DNA of 64,000 nt from assembly GCA_036768485.1 (NCBI GenBank), contig JAVLUZ010000548.1:248001-312000 (forward strand), in the 5' to 3' direction. Under the pieces are notes generated by a model that worked only from the letters and a program-made list of their open reading frames with translations, was not told where the DNA came from and did no database searches. This DNA comes from Mermis nigrescens. Its lineage: Eukaryota; Nematoda; Enoplea; Mermithida; Mermithidae. Shown here piece by piece: positions 12,481 through 23,709 of the stretch. Position 1 is the stretch's first letter; each line of letters starts with the position of its first letter. A program made the position numbers and the translations under genes.

Positions 12481-13795
12481 ACACTCCTGTTGAGGGCTCA
12501 AAAGTCGAGACCATGCATGTCAATTAAGCACCCTACTGTTATCACAGCAGTTTTGGGCGCCTTGGCTAAGCAAACAGATCGCTTATTGCAAGGCATGAGG
12601 AGGCCCCCTGCAGCCAATCTGGCGCCTCATATATTGCTGTTGCTTAAAAATAAATTGCTCACTGTAACAGTACATACAACATGCATTTGGAAAGACTATT
12701 ATTATTTCCAACTTATTATCAATACCTATTTGACAATAATATAATTTAACAAAAAATATCAAAATATGACTTTTTTATATCAAAAATTTATCGGCAAGCT
12801 TCTTCCATATTGTTACTGTAATTTTTTTGCATAATTAATAAAGATTGTTGTGGCAAAAGTGCGGAGCAATTGAGTTTAGCGCCATTGTTTTCTGATTGAT
12901 CATTTCTTGTATCCATTGTGTTTTTGTCACCAATATAATCGAAAAATCCATTGGATTCTTACAAACCTTAAGTAAGTCAAAATTATTTTACAAGCAAATA
13001 CTTAGAGTACTTTCTACGATGTAGCAAAAAGAAGTAAAACAGGAAAAATGAACAACTGACTGGTTGAACTCCTGTTGTTAGGATAGAAGTTTTTAGTGCT
13101 CCTGCACATACGATTTAATTAGAATTTAATTAAAATCATGCTTCTAGGTAGGTATGTACCTAGCAATCTTGCCTCTAAGTAAATTTATTGCTAAGTAGCT
13201 GAATTCAGCTATGTGGTTTACAGCTTACATTATTCTTTTCTGCAAAAAATTTGAATACTGTTCTAGCGAGATATCTAGGCGGCTGTGCTTTAAGGTTGGG
13301 CGCTTGACACAGATGTACTTAAGCTTTATTAGGAGAAGCTAGCAAAAATAGTATCTGTTAAGCAAGAGCGCTATAGTTTACACTTGTTCTTTATTTACTT
13401 TAGAAGCAACTAAGTGCTTAGAATTTTTAAATTTACAAATTATAACTAAAAGCGCAAGAGCTCCCATTTATCTACCAAGGGGGGGTTACCACCAAACCAC
13501 AACAACAGCACTACTTTATATTAGAGCTACTTTATAATGAGGTCTCATCTTCACCATGTCAGTGTTCCAAAAATTCTAACAAATTTTATTTCCTAGAAAG
13601 TTGCATCTGCATGTCTTTTTGTTAAAGTGACTTTTAGACATCATGTTTTACATTTACGTGTTTTACATCTCATTCTCATGCACTCATTTTGCATGTCTAA
13701 GCTACGCATGCTGCTCAAAATTTCATTTTTGGCACAATAGTGCCAGCAGAAATTTTAATTAAACATGTGCATCTGAATTTGACTTTAATCTTACA

Positions 13796-14611
13796 TTGAA
13801 AAGACAAAAAGTTACTAAGCAAAAAACTAATGCTTTTTCAGCTGATGAGCCTGCATTTATGGATAAACCACATCTAAGTAGAATGCCACAACAACCTGCA
13901 GTAGTTGGCCTGACCCAAACTGATCTCAGTTTAATTGATAATTTGAACAAAACTTTTGAGTCTACTATAGTTCGAATTAATCCGCAAATGGATCAGGCTG
14001 ACAACAGTCTGCAGCAGGCTGCTGTGAAATCTCAAAAAACTGTTTCATTGTCATCATTAAAAACATCTGATGATTCAGACATTCCATTAAGTACAATATA
14101 CAAGCATCATAAGGATAAAATTGCAGCATTGGAAAAAACCATGCTGAAACGTGAATCTAATGACCTAGAATATATGCATGCAGTTAAAAATGGTCAGATT
14201 TTAATTTTGCAGCAGTCAAAAACTGACAATTACTCATCAGATGTAAAGCACTTGCTAAGTACTGTTTGTAAAAAATCTACAGCAGGTACTGCTTTGCAAA
14301 TTAACTTACCTTCAGTAATTCCGAAATCCAACGTGTTGTTTGCAGATCAGTCGAGCAAGAAGCAAATCAAAGCAAAAATAATGGAACTGCAGCTGCTCGT
14401 TGAATTGTTAATCAACAATCAGCAATTTGCAAACGTCCAATCTGCTGACTATCCAGTTGTGGGCTCTGAAAAACAAGATAGCAATAATATCACAGAAATA
14501 GCCAAACTAGAAGAGTCAGCAAACACAAATATAGCAAATTTAAAAGCAGAAGTTGAGAAAATACATAGTGCACAACTTGCAGAAGTAGAAGCGCATTTTG
14601 AGTCTTTGTAG
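13796..14611 (+). CDS. coiled-coil protein at the 5' end of the gypsy element
   Basis: An open frame of 271 codons, rich in Gln, Lys and Ser. Long heptad-like stretches (about residues 100-130, and 185-271, including ITEIAKLEESANTNIANLK) predict coiled coil. It starts at ATG 13,796, 300 bp upstream of the gag frame. It may be an extra 5' gene of the retroelement or a long matrix-like N-terminal part of gag. No enzyme motif is visible and it has no recognised family. Upstream codons in the same frame are open for some distance, so the start is uncertain. Confidence 0.5.
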   Translation: MKRQKVTKQKTNAFSADEPAFMDKPHLSRMPQQPAVVGLTQTDLSLIDNLNKTFESTIVRINPQMDQADNSLQQAAVKSQKTVSLSSLKTSDDSDIPLSTIYKHHKDKIAALEKTMLKRESNDLEYMHAVKNGQILILQQSKTDNYSSDVKHLLSTVCKKSTAGTALQINLPSVIPKSNVLFADQSSKKQIKAKIMELQLLVELLINNQQFANVQSADYPVVGSEKQDSNNITEIAKLEESANTNIANLKAEVEKIHSAQLAEVEAHFESL

Positions 14612-14910
14612 ATCAAAAAGCAGCGCAATTTCAATAAGCAAGTTGTAGAACATGCAGAGGCTAAAAAACAAGGTTATAATGCATTTGAGACAGCCATTCC
14701 TTAACCGCAGACCTTTACTAATTCGACATTTACGCCTTGCAGATGTCTTTTAGAAGTGCCACAATTACCTCCCAACCTAGGTAGCGTAAATTACCCCAGC
14801 TAGCCCAATCATTCTTGTTTTATCAATAATAATTATCGTAATTTGGCCACATTTGCTGATGATTTTGCAGTAGTTGCTAATTCACATTTAAATGTGCATG
14901 CAAAACCAAT

Positions 14911-16104
14911 TTGTCCTCAACAAAGCAAAGCATCAGTTCTGCACCAAAATTTAAGTCACCTGATTCTGACTCGGACATAGCTAAAAGTAGCATGAGTGAT
15001 TGTTTGCAATGCTCATTGCAAAAGAATCATTGTCATCACAGATCTAAATGTAAGAGCCAGCGAACACAAGATGCACATCATTCTGATCAGCGTGATCATC
15101 TTTCACATCATGAATCATGTCAATCATCTCAGAATGACCATGCAAGTGGCTCACAATTGCAACACCGTGAGGAAAATCACACAGATGAGCGCACCAATGC
15201 ATTAACAATGCCTATATATGCGTTAGCTACAACTTTAAATTGTGCACTTATTTCACGCAGCTACAATTTGCATCAGGTAATAAAACATATTTTAATGGTG
15301 AAAAATCAGATCCACGCTCATTTTTTTGCAGAATTTGATAATATTTCAGCAATCTACAATATTTCACATCAAGCTCGTTTGGATGCACTACCATCATTTT
15401 TTGATACATACACTAAGCACCTAATAAAAACCTTTCTAGTTTATGTACGCACTGACTATAATTTGCTAAAAAAGCATCAGATAGAACATTACAGACCAGT
15501 CAATCTAGATCATCTGATGGATCAGTTCAATAGTCGCATTCAGTTACTGCATGAAGGCGTTCACTCATATTACTTAGAACTTCATGAATTGCTCACTTGT
15601 GCACAGCCTAACACACCACCAAATTCTCCTGCCTTTGATGATCTTATGAGATTCCAACTTTGCAAAGGTATGAATAAGGAGCTTGCACGCAAAGCATACA
15701 GGCGTGCACCAAATGCACAGTTGCAAGAATTCCTTCACAATGCACATGAGGTAGAATATATTTGGCAACAATATCCAGAATCATCACAATCACTTCCTGC
15801 ATACGTAACGAGCAGATCAGCTAATTTTGCAAGAAACACTCGTGCAAACCATCAAAATTTGGGCTTTGTGTGAACCATAAATTTGTATGAATGTTTCTTT
15901 GACCACCGCGCTATTTCTCATTTGCGTCAGAATGATTGCACTCAGAACACACGCACTTTGTTCTGTGATTATTGTAAGATTCAAGGACACCCATATGCTG
16001 AGTGCCAAAATCAAAAAAATCACCAAGACAATAGAATTCATCATAACAGAAATCATATGATCTCAAAATCATGCAATTCTCCGCAAAATGAATCCTATCA
16101 TTAA
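14911..16104 (+). pseudogene. gag: Ty3/gypsy gag with zinc knuckle
   Basis: Residues 1-100 are His/Ser-rich. The following 200 residues, with the segment RLDALPSFFDTYTKHLI, resemble the helical capsid region of retrotransposon gag proteins, which assembles the particle. A TGA at 15,871-15,873 interrupts the frame, which then continues in phase to a CCHC zinc knuckle (CDYCKIQGHPYAEC, about 15,964-16,005), the RNA-binding nucleocapsid signature, and stops at 16,104. Protease coding follows after about 480 bp of partly open sequence. The start codon is uncertain because the frame begins without a clear ATG. Confidence 0.75.
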
Positions 16105-16589
16105 GATAATAGCAGATATAGTACATCTTGTCCATGCAATAACAGACATACGTACTTAATATCAAGCGAATTACGGATATCTTTTCAAAAATTAGCAACA
16201 AAATTGTGAGTACTCATGATCGAGATACCAACCACAGCAAAATCATAACGCATATTTTTCAGGCAATCATCAAAATGCATCCCATTCGGATTGAACATAC
16301 CCAAGAATTCATGCAGCAACACAAATACAGACTAGTGACTCATTAGCACAACAGACAGATAGTCCAGCCGTTGATAATACAAATATTTCTAATCTATTAG
16401 CGGATAATTTGCCTGATGTTCACACATTATATGCTAGTGAAGAATTTTTGCGAGCTCATAAAAAAGTCTGTGCTGAAAGAGATGCGTATAAAGCATTATG
16501 TACCATACCTGAATCTGAGGATGAAACTAAGCCCCTTACTAAATGCGTTTTAAATTAATTTACTTACTATTCCAGTCAAGGTTAACGGC

Positions 16590-17279
16590 GTGCAATTACC
16601 TGCAATGGTAGATACTGGTTCACAACTTACTCTCATGTCTACATCAAGTTTTCAAAAGTTAGGTTTCTCTTTGCCTCCAAAACCCCTGCAAAGTAAAGCT
16701 TATGGCATTAATAAGTCAGTGTTTATCATGTGTACTTATTGTAAAATTGAGTATGAAGTAGCTGAGTCAACAATTTGCGCAAAGACTGCCATCACCAATT
16801 CACTTCTTGAATACATTCAGTTGGGTTTTGATTTTTGCATAAAAGCATGTTTAATGGTGAATCCGATCAAAAATGCAGTTTTTGCAAATGGTTTTAAGAT
16901 TCCATTTTTGTCAGAAAATGAGAAATCTGCACTTTGTATCCAAAAAACATTACTAAATTGTTATCCTATTTGCGCGTACGTAACCGTCATAGAAAAAATA
17001 ATTGTCTTACCGTGCCATGAAATAATTGCCCCTGCGTACATCTACGCGGGAAAGTTGAACAATGAAACTGTATTATTTGAGCCAAATCCGTCTTTTATGG
17101 ATGATAAGTCAATTATTTTAGCGCTAGCCTTGGTTGATGCATCAAAACCAACAATACCACTGCGCATGTGTAATACATATTATGCGCCTGTTGTTATAAA
17201 CACCAGCAAACATGTAGGTTGTTTGCATATCGACAATAATTTTTTCGCAAATCATTATTATAAACACCAAAATAAATGA
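16590..17279 (+). pseudogene. retropepsin-like aspartic protease region of the gypsy element
   Basis: The N-terminal segment (AMVDTGSQLTLMSTSSFQKL) carries the DTG triad of retroviral-type aspartic proteases, which mature the Gag-Pol polyprotein as homodimers. The frame then runs through a long poorly conserved linker to 17,279. RT motifs begin about 100 bp later in another frame, so at least one frameshift separates protease from RT. It belongs to the same element as the gag above. Confidence 0.75.
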
Positions 17280-17385
17280 TGATCTTTCAGATTATATAGC
17301 TGACTATGACCAACAGCGAAGCATTTGTGAATTATGTCCACAGTATAATGATATACTTGCATTAAAAGGAGAGAAACTTGGACGC

Positions 17386-17653
17386 ATGCACTTAATGAAA
17401 CATCATATTGATACAGAAAATAACCCACCCATCATAGGTTACACTTATTACGAAGAATATCAGCTTAGGGACGAAATGCAGAAAATCATCAACAGAATGC
17501 TAGAGGACAAAATTATTAGACCTACAACAAGTCCTTGGGTGCGCTCACTTTTTCTTATAAGCAAGAAGGATGGTTGTTTATGGCCTGTAGTTGATTATAG
17601 AAAGCTAAACAGCATAACACACACAAGTGTACCCATTATCACAAATAGAGGAC
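17386..17653 (+). pseudogene. gypsy reverse transcriptase, N-terminal part
   Basis: Contains the gypsy RT opening RMLEDKIIRPTTSPW, a KKDG motif and VDYRKLNSIT, which are fingers/palm motifs 1-2. Coding similarity stops at 17,653, where a TA dinucleotide is followed by the mariner-like insertion. It resumes at 18,509 with ALGNAQYFSTVDLKSGYWQ. The open frame continues 40 bp into the insertion, but that tail is not RT. Confidence 0.85.
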
Positions 17654-17655
17654 TA

Positions 17656-18506
17656 CGAGGGATGTTCAAGTGGAGTATAGCTTTTTCCATCTGATGGTTA
17701 TTTTTCATCAGCGTGTACTTGAACATGTTTCAGCAGCGCGGGCAAAATTTTAACTTCTTTGCTTTCATACTCAAGGAAATATTGCAATTCTAAAAATTGT
17801 TGCATTTAAATAATATAGTGTTATTTTGTTACAAGCCACCCTGTTGACATCAAATTGAAAATTAATTTTGCTGCCTTCTAATGATAGCAATAGGTTGGTA
17901 CTTTACTGCCTGTTATGATTTCCTCACAATCTCTAAAGCATGAGCAGATTGTTTATCCACTTTCATCTGCAAAAATCCTGGCACCCTGCACACGAAGAAC
18001 TATCTGGCATTTTCAGACAATTAGAGGCAGATCAGTTATATTTTTCTAATGACTGTACAGTGTTTTGGGTATTTATTGCATTTTATTACATTTATTAATC
18101 TTTCCTGTTAAGCCAGCAACCTCAATTTCTGTTTAAAAATTGATTTTGACAGGGTGTCTCAGTTTGAAAAACCCTGCATCAGAAGAAACTTGGAGAATTG
18201 AGTTCTAATTAGGTTTAAAAAATAAGCCAGTATCCCTATTACCTTCCTGCAAATTGAAATTCACACAGGTCGTTTTTTTTTGCAAGGTTGAGAAACAAAT
18301 TATGAAACTTCATTTTTGTGCAAAAAATTTGCCATAAAAATCATATAGCAAGAAATGAGAAAAATTTTAATAACTCTTGAAATGTGAGAGAAACTGGTTT
18401 GAAACTTTGTGTAGTCTCCTGCCACATGCTACAATATATGCTGACAAAAATGGACTTCAACTGATCATTCCTCTCAAAAAAGCTATTGACTTATTGAAAC
18501 CCCTCG
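17656..18506 (+). mobile_element. mariner-like MITE inside the gypsy RT
   Basis: An 851-bp insertion flanked by TA on both sides (17,654-17,655 and 18,507-18,508). Its ends, CGAGGGATGTTCAA and the complement of TTGAAACCCCTCG, form imperfect inverted repeats of about 35 bp, including a shared TAGCTTTTT. A CGAGGG terminus with TA duplication is typical of mariner elements. No transposase frame is visible. The interruption lies precisely between RT motifs, which confirms the boundaries. Confidence 0.8.
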
Positions 18507-18508
18507 TA

Positions 18509-19020
18509 TGTTGATGCTCTAGGCAATGCACAATACTTTAGCACAGTAGATCTAAAGTCAGGCTATTGGCAAATTCCATTAGATGCTGAGTTGTGGGAAA
18601 AAACAGCTTTTATATGTCCTATCAGACATTATAAGTTTAAAGTTTTACCGTTCGGAATTAAGAACGCGCCAGAGACTTTCAGCAACTCATGGAATTGGTC
18701 CTAGCTGGTTTGAATTGGCAGCAATGTCTTGTTTACATTGACGCCATAATAATTTTTTCATCCACTTTCAAAAAAAACATCTAAAAGCATTGAAAACTGT
18801 CTTTGCAGCATTGCAAAAAGCACAATTAAAGATAAAACCAGATAAATGCCAATTTGCACAAAGAAAAGTTATGTTTTTAGGGCACTATATTTAAGCTGAA
18901 GGGATAGACCCTGATCCCAAAAAAGTTGAAGATGTTTTGCATTTTCCAGTGCCAAAAAATGTGAAAAATCTGCAAAAATTTCTGGTTTTAGTACATTGAT
19001 TTGAAAAATTTATTTGAGAT
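18509..19020 (+). pseudogene. gypsy reverse transcriptase, palm to thumb
   Basis: Resumes with STVDLKSGYWQIPL (RT motif with the first catalytic Asp) and VLPFGIKNAPETF. A frame change leads to LVYIDAIIIF near 18,730-18,760. This is the YxDD position, but the second Asp is Ala, so the enzyme would be inactive. KIKPDKCQFAQRKVMFLGH follows. Several stops of all three kinds are present. Confidence 0.85.
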
Positions 19021-19047
19021 CTTGCCTAAATAGCTAAACCAATATTT

Positions 19048-19538
19048 TTGCTTTTACGCAAAGATGTCTCGTCCATATGGATTGCAGAACATCAGCTCAT
19101 GTTTGAAATGTTAAAATCTGTGTTTACATCTCTGCCAATTTTACAATTGCCAAGTTTCCATACATGTCATCAATTTGTACTAACTACAGACACTAGCAAT
19201 TATGTGTTAGGTGCAATTTTAAAGCAAATTTGACAATCAAACAAATGAACGTTTCAATTCAGGCTATGCAAGTTGCGCATTAAATCCAGCAAAATGGTAA
19301 GTCTACAACAAGTGAAAAAGAAGCATTGTCTCCTGTTTGGGCAACAAAGTTTTATAGGCATTATCTATATGGTGTAGCATTTATGATCAAAACAGACTAT
19401 CAAGCATTAAAGTGGCTCGTAAATATAAAAGATCCTTCCAGCCGGCTACGCCGCTGGGGACTAAAGTTACGAGATTATAATTATGAAATTAAGTGGGTAC
19501 CTGGCGCAAACAATCAAGCCACCAATTTACTTTCATGA
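19048..19538 (+). pseudogene. gypsy RNase H region
   Basis: Two open segments (19,048-19,233 and 19,326-19,538) carry TTDTSNYVLGAILKQ and KTDYQALKWLVNIKDPSSR with RRWGLKLRDYNYEIKWVPG. These are the retrotransposon RNase H motifs that degrade RNA in the RNA:DNA hybrid. A frameshifted stretch separates them. The order after RT is as expected. Confidence 0.85.
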
Positions 19539-19713
19539 CACCCAAAATATGACGCACACAAAATTAAGTACAAAACTGATCATAGCGCTAAGGTTAATTT
19601 AGCTAATTTAGAGTCTGAACATTATGAATCAGAAACAGAGCGAGAAATAGGCATTCCTAACACCTCTTTGCCTAACATTCCTCTAGTGCAGCACGGCAAG
19701 CAGAACCATTTAA

Positions 19714-20294
19714 ATGAGCAAATACCAATATACTATGGTATATACTAAGCTCATTCAGGAACAGTCCCTAGATCCAGAATTAAAAATCATCAGGGATGCT
19801 TTGTCTCAGATGAATGCTTCAAAGTATAAGAATGAATATTTTATGGAAGAGATTATTCATTTTTCAACAATTTCAGCCAAAAAGATCACCCACAGTGATT
19901 TTTCAAGTTGTGATTCCAAAAAACATGCTAAAATATGTGTTAACAGAGTTTCACGATCCAGTTTTAGGAGCTCATTTTTCTGCTAGAAAAATTCTGCCAG
20001 CCATACAACTAAGGTATTGGTGGCTACACATGGAAAATGATATAGTTGCATGGTCACCTAACTGTGAAATCTGCTTACAGTGCATGATCACTTTGCCTAT
20101 AAGTACATACAGTGCCGCTAAAATTGATTCCTGTAAATGCACCGTTCAAATTAATTGCATGTGACTGTCTATGCATGCCAACATCAGTATCAGGTGATAA
20201 TCAAATTGTCGTATGTATGGACTATTTTACAAAATACGTAGAAGCATGTGCAATATCAGATACTAAGGCAACAACTATAGTGAATCTCAAATAA
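19714..20294 (+). pseudogene. gypsy integrase, zinc-binding domain and truncated core
   Basis: An HHCC-type region (EFHDPVLGAHFSARKI ... CEICLQC, about 19,949-20,085) is followed in another frame by the start of the catalytic core (ACDCL ... VVCMDYFTKYVEACAIS, 20,150-20,250), where two of the three DDE residues would lie. The frame stops at 20,294 and the final catalytic Glu region is absent. The C-terminal domain and 3' LTR are not found on either side of the neighbouring element, so the truncation seems older than that insertion. Confidence 0.8.
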
Positions 20295-20521
20295 GATAAA
20301 ATTTTTATTATTCAATTTTCAGGCAATGCCATTGTTGATAGGACTTTGAGAATAATGACTAATCCCCTCCTACAGTAATAATTAAATTTTTGGTTTTGGA
20401 TCAACTTGTTCCAAAACAAATATATACGTAGGTATGTACATATCATACATATGTATGTGCAAGCAATAGATGACTATGCACCTACAAAAGTAACATTTCA
20501 GCTTTTAACCTTTCTCTTTTG

Positions 20522-20525
20522 CTAT
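20522..20525. repeat. CTAT target-site duplication, left
   Basis: CTAT directly abuts the outer end of the left LTR and is matched by CTAT at 31,037-31,040 beyond the right LTR. A 4-bp duplication is usual for gypsy/errantivirus integrases. Confidence 0.75.
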
Positions 20526-20732
20526 TATAGCCGGGCAAGCTATATACCAGAATTTAATGTTGGAGAATGCGCTCTAACTAAGTGTGTATCAGGTACTGAT
20601 ACATCAAAGACTAACACGTGACTTTCACTTAACATGATAAACTAGTTTCTACATATTAATACTTAGATAACTAATTACAGTATAATCTACAAGTTTCACT
20701 TTTTATCACTTGAACACCTGCGAATCGTTACA
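20526..20732 (-). repeat. 3' LTR of the minus-strand gypsy element
   Basis: 207 bp, beginning TGTAACGATTCGCAGG on the minus strand and ending CCCGGCTATA. It is about 96% identical to the copy at 30,829-31,036. A polypurine tract lies immediately upstream, which fixes this as the 3' LTR. Confidence 0.93.
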
Positions 20733-20748
20733 TTCCTCCCCTTTTTGA
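20733..20748 (-). other. polypurine tract
   Basis: On the minus strand AAAAAGGGGAGGAA directly precedes the LTR start TGTAAC. It is the plus-strand DNA synthesis primer of LTR elements. Its position against the 20,732 LTR edge defines orientation and boundary. Confidence 0.85.
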
Positions 20749-21186
20749 TTGTGAGCCAATTGATTTTGAAGAATTTTTAGGAAATTGTAATTTTCTATTT
20801 TTGGAGGTATTTTACGTTGGACAACATTGGGCGTTGCCTTTTTACACCATTGTATTCCGTTGGGGGAGTTTTGGCGGAGTAGGAATCGAACGACACATTG
20901 AAGGAGTTTGATTAAAAGAAAGAAATAAATGTTAGCGCAGATATATACAAAGCCAAAGACATAGGGCTATTCTAAAATTATGCATCAGCCTTCACTATTT
21001 GTATAGATAAATATATAAATAGATAAATAGTTGTTGTTGTCAATTTAACAAATTATAAACTAGTAGCATTTAGCAAATGTAGGTACATATATAGCTAATA
21101 TAATTAAGCCATATCATTGATATAATATTTAAATATCTTCTATAGCTACTGAATATAATATAGGTAATGTCCTTTTTAGTGGAGTT
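20749..21186 (-). other. 3' untranslated region of the gypsy element
   Basis: AT-rich sequence between the pol stop codon (21,187) and the polypurine tract. Nothing coding is seen. An envelope gene would normally lie here in an errantivirus and is absent. Confidence 0.6.
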
Positions 21187-23709
21187 TTAATACTCAACAC
21201 TACCTTCACTCAATTGATCAGCATCATCGATAACATTTTGTTTTTCACCATAAAAAGGTCGTAAATGATTTAAATGGACCACTTTAATCTTTTTACGACC
21301 CCCTAACTCTTTTATAATAGCATTAACCCCTCTAATACTCTGAATTTTGTATGGTCCCAACCAACGTTTCTGAAATTTGCTGCTAAACCGCGGATTTTTA
21401 TATAAAACAAGTTGTTTAGCTTTGTAAGGTCGTACTATAGCTCATACCTGGTTTCTGCGGTCATACTGGGCTCGCTGACGCTCTTGAGCCCGTTGAGCAG
21501 CTTCAGCAGCAAACCGTCAAGCAATTCTCAGGTTGGTATGGATTTCACAAACAGTGGGCACCGGGGCTGGTATTCTATCGTTTTCGGCTCCTACTTCCAA
21601 AGCTTGCTCGATTGGTAGCTTGGCTTGTCGTCCATAGACCAGGAAGAAGGGCGAAAAACCGGTGCTTTCATGGCGAGCAATGTTGTAGGCAAAGGTTACT
21701 GCCGGGAGTCGGCAATCCCAATCATTTTTGTCCTGGTGTACTGTAGTAGCAAGCATTGTCCCAAGGGTGCGGTTGAATCGTTCAACCAATCCATTTGTCT
21801 GCGGGCAATACGCCGTGGATGTAATATGTCGGACATCAAAAAGCCGGCAAACTTCTTGGAACGTTGCGGCCATGAACCCGGAACCCCTATCTGATTGTAT
21901 GATTTTCGGGGCTCCAAATCGCAAAATGATTCAATCAACAAAATGTTCTGCAATTGTGGTAGCTCTGACGTCTGGGATGGCTATGGTTTCGGCCCATTTG
22001 CTTAACCTATCAATAAAAACTAATATATTAGTTTTCCCTCGGACCGCAGGTAGCGGTCCCATGGTGTCCATGACCCAGGACTCCATTGCTGCGGTCACAG
22101 GAATGGGCTTCATAGGCTGCACTGGCAACCGCTGACTCGAAGGTCGATTACGTTGACATTCCAGGCACTCTCGGCAATGCTTCCAAATATCGGAACGCAT
22201 TCCAGGCCAAAAGAATCTATCTCGGGCTTTCTGAAAAGTTCGGTCAAAAGCTAGATGCCCAGAAATAGTGTCATCATGCAGGGCTGCCAGGAGGGTAGGA
22301 ACCATTTTTCTCGGAATAGCCAAAATCGGATTCAAATTCATTTTTGACTGATATTTTAAAATTCCTTGATCCAAAATAAAATTGTCAGTAGCATTCCATT
22401 GTTCTGGTGAAAGTCTCAAAGGCATTCGTCGATTTTGCAAAAGTCTGTAAATTTGTCCAAGAAAAACATCTTTTCGTTGCATGATTTCAAAATTTTGAGG
22501 TAATTCAATAGCACAAATTTCGAAATTAGTAATTTCATGCAAATTTTCTACAGGCAAATGGGATAAAGCATTGGCATTCCCATTTTCTTTTCCCTTGCGG
22601 TACTTGATGTCATAGTCATATTCCTGTAGAGACAATACCCAACGAACTAATCTTGAGGGAGAAGCATCGTGAATTTTTAAGAATTTGATTGGGGCATGAT
22701 CAGTGAAAAGCGTAAAATGATGACCGTACAAATAAGGACAAAATTGTTTAATTGTCCATATAATGGCTAATGCCTCTTTTTCGATAGTACTGTAATTTCT
22801 TTCAGATTTAGTCAAAGTTCTAGAAACGAAAGCAATTGGTCGGTCTTGATTTTGATTTTCTTGGGCCAAGACCCCTCCGATTCCAATACCACTTGCGTCA
22901 GTTTGAACTAGAAATGGTCGCGTAAAATCTGGAAAAGCTAATGTTCCAGTGTGCATTAAATCATTTTTGATTTCTTGGAAACTTTGGTGACATGTCTCAG
23001 TCCATTTAAATAAGTTTCCTTTGCACAAAAGTTTATTTAATGCATGAGTTTTATCCGCAAAACCATCAATAAATCTGCGGTAATAATTCGCTAGCCCTAG
23101 AAAGCTACGTACTTCCGTTATATTTTGAGGTGTGGGCATTTCAGAAAGGGCTTTTACTTTAGCAGGATTTACTCGTAAGCCATTCTTATCAATGATATGC
23201 CCTAAATAACTCACCTCTGGCAATCCAAACTCACACTTACTAAGCTTCAGTGTCAATCCGGCGCAATCTAAACGATCAAAAACTTTTTGTAGTTCGTCCA
23301 AATGAGCATCTAAATCAGAACTGCAAATTAGAATATCGTCCAAATATACGAAACAGTTACGCCAATTAAGGCCTCTAAGCACATGTTCCATAGCTCGCTG
23401 AAAAGTTGCAGGGCCGTTTGTTAAACCGAATGGCATCACATTAAACTCAAACAGGCCCAAAAACGAGTTAAATGCTGTCTTTGCTTTATCACTTTCTATT
23501 AACTCAATCTGATGGTACCCTTGTTGTAGGTCTAAAGTACTAAATATGCAAGATCCATTCAATTGACTGAAAATGTCATCAATTAAGGGTAATGGAAAAG
23601 CATCTTTTACAGTACATTCATTGAGTTTTCGATAATCAACGCAAAATCTTTTAGATCCGTCCTTTTTGTCCACTAAAACTATGGGAGCGGCCCAGGGGCT
23701 CTGAGAAGG
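21187..23709 (-). pseudogene. pol: gypsy pol: RT, RNase H, integrase
   Basis: Reads from LVDKKDGSKRFCVDYRKLNE through FSTLDLQQGYHQIEL, the intact RT active-site box NCFVYLDDILICSS (YLDD), and thumb YLGHIIDKNGLRV. RNase H follows (VQTDASGIGIGGVLAQ, TDHAPIKFL), then the integrase HHCC region (H..H, CRECLECQ), the core (VMDTMGPLPA, FIDRLSKWAE, IIQSDRGSGF, NGLVERFNR) and a C-terminal GPY/F-like KRWLGPYKIQS. It ends at a TAA (21,187-21,189). The single frame is broken only by TGA codons at 21,931-21,933, 21,517-21,519 and 21,442-21,444, each at a position compatible with an ancestral CGA arginine. Otherwise domain order and length are full. Confidence 0.93.

Larger units (their letters stand above)
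9375..13790. other. intergenic, repeats and unassigned AT-rich DNA
   Basis: No gene is recognised. It contains copy II of the long repeat (about 9840-12,190), its trailing minisatellite (12,190-12,480), and about 1.3 kb of AT-rich sequence before the gypsy element. The 5' LTR of that element would be expected in that last stretch, but I could not identify it. An open frame at 12,367-12,744 begins inside the minisatellite and has no family signature. Confidence 0.55.
13796..20294 (+). mobile_element. decayed Ty3/gypsy retrotransposon (gag-pol), interrupted
   Basis: In order on the plus strand: coiled-coil ORF, gag with zinc knuckle, aspartic protease, reverse transcriptase, RNase H, integrase zinc-binding region and the start of the integrase core. 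That is the Ty3/gypsy order. The RT is split by a mariner-like MITE, and many stops and frameshifts are present. The integrase frame ends at 20,294, with no LTR found on either side. The LTR of the second retroelement begins 230 bp later. Confidence 0.85.

Noticed and set aside
12367..12744. 125-codon open frame
   Set aside because: The first third is minisatellite translation and the rest has no family likeness. Probably chance.
21625..22135. Plus-strand frames overlapping the gypsy integrase
   Set aside because: Antisense shadows of integrase coding sequence.
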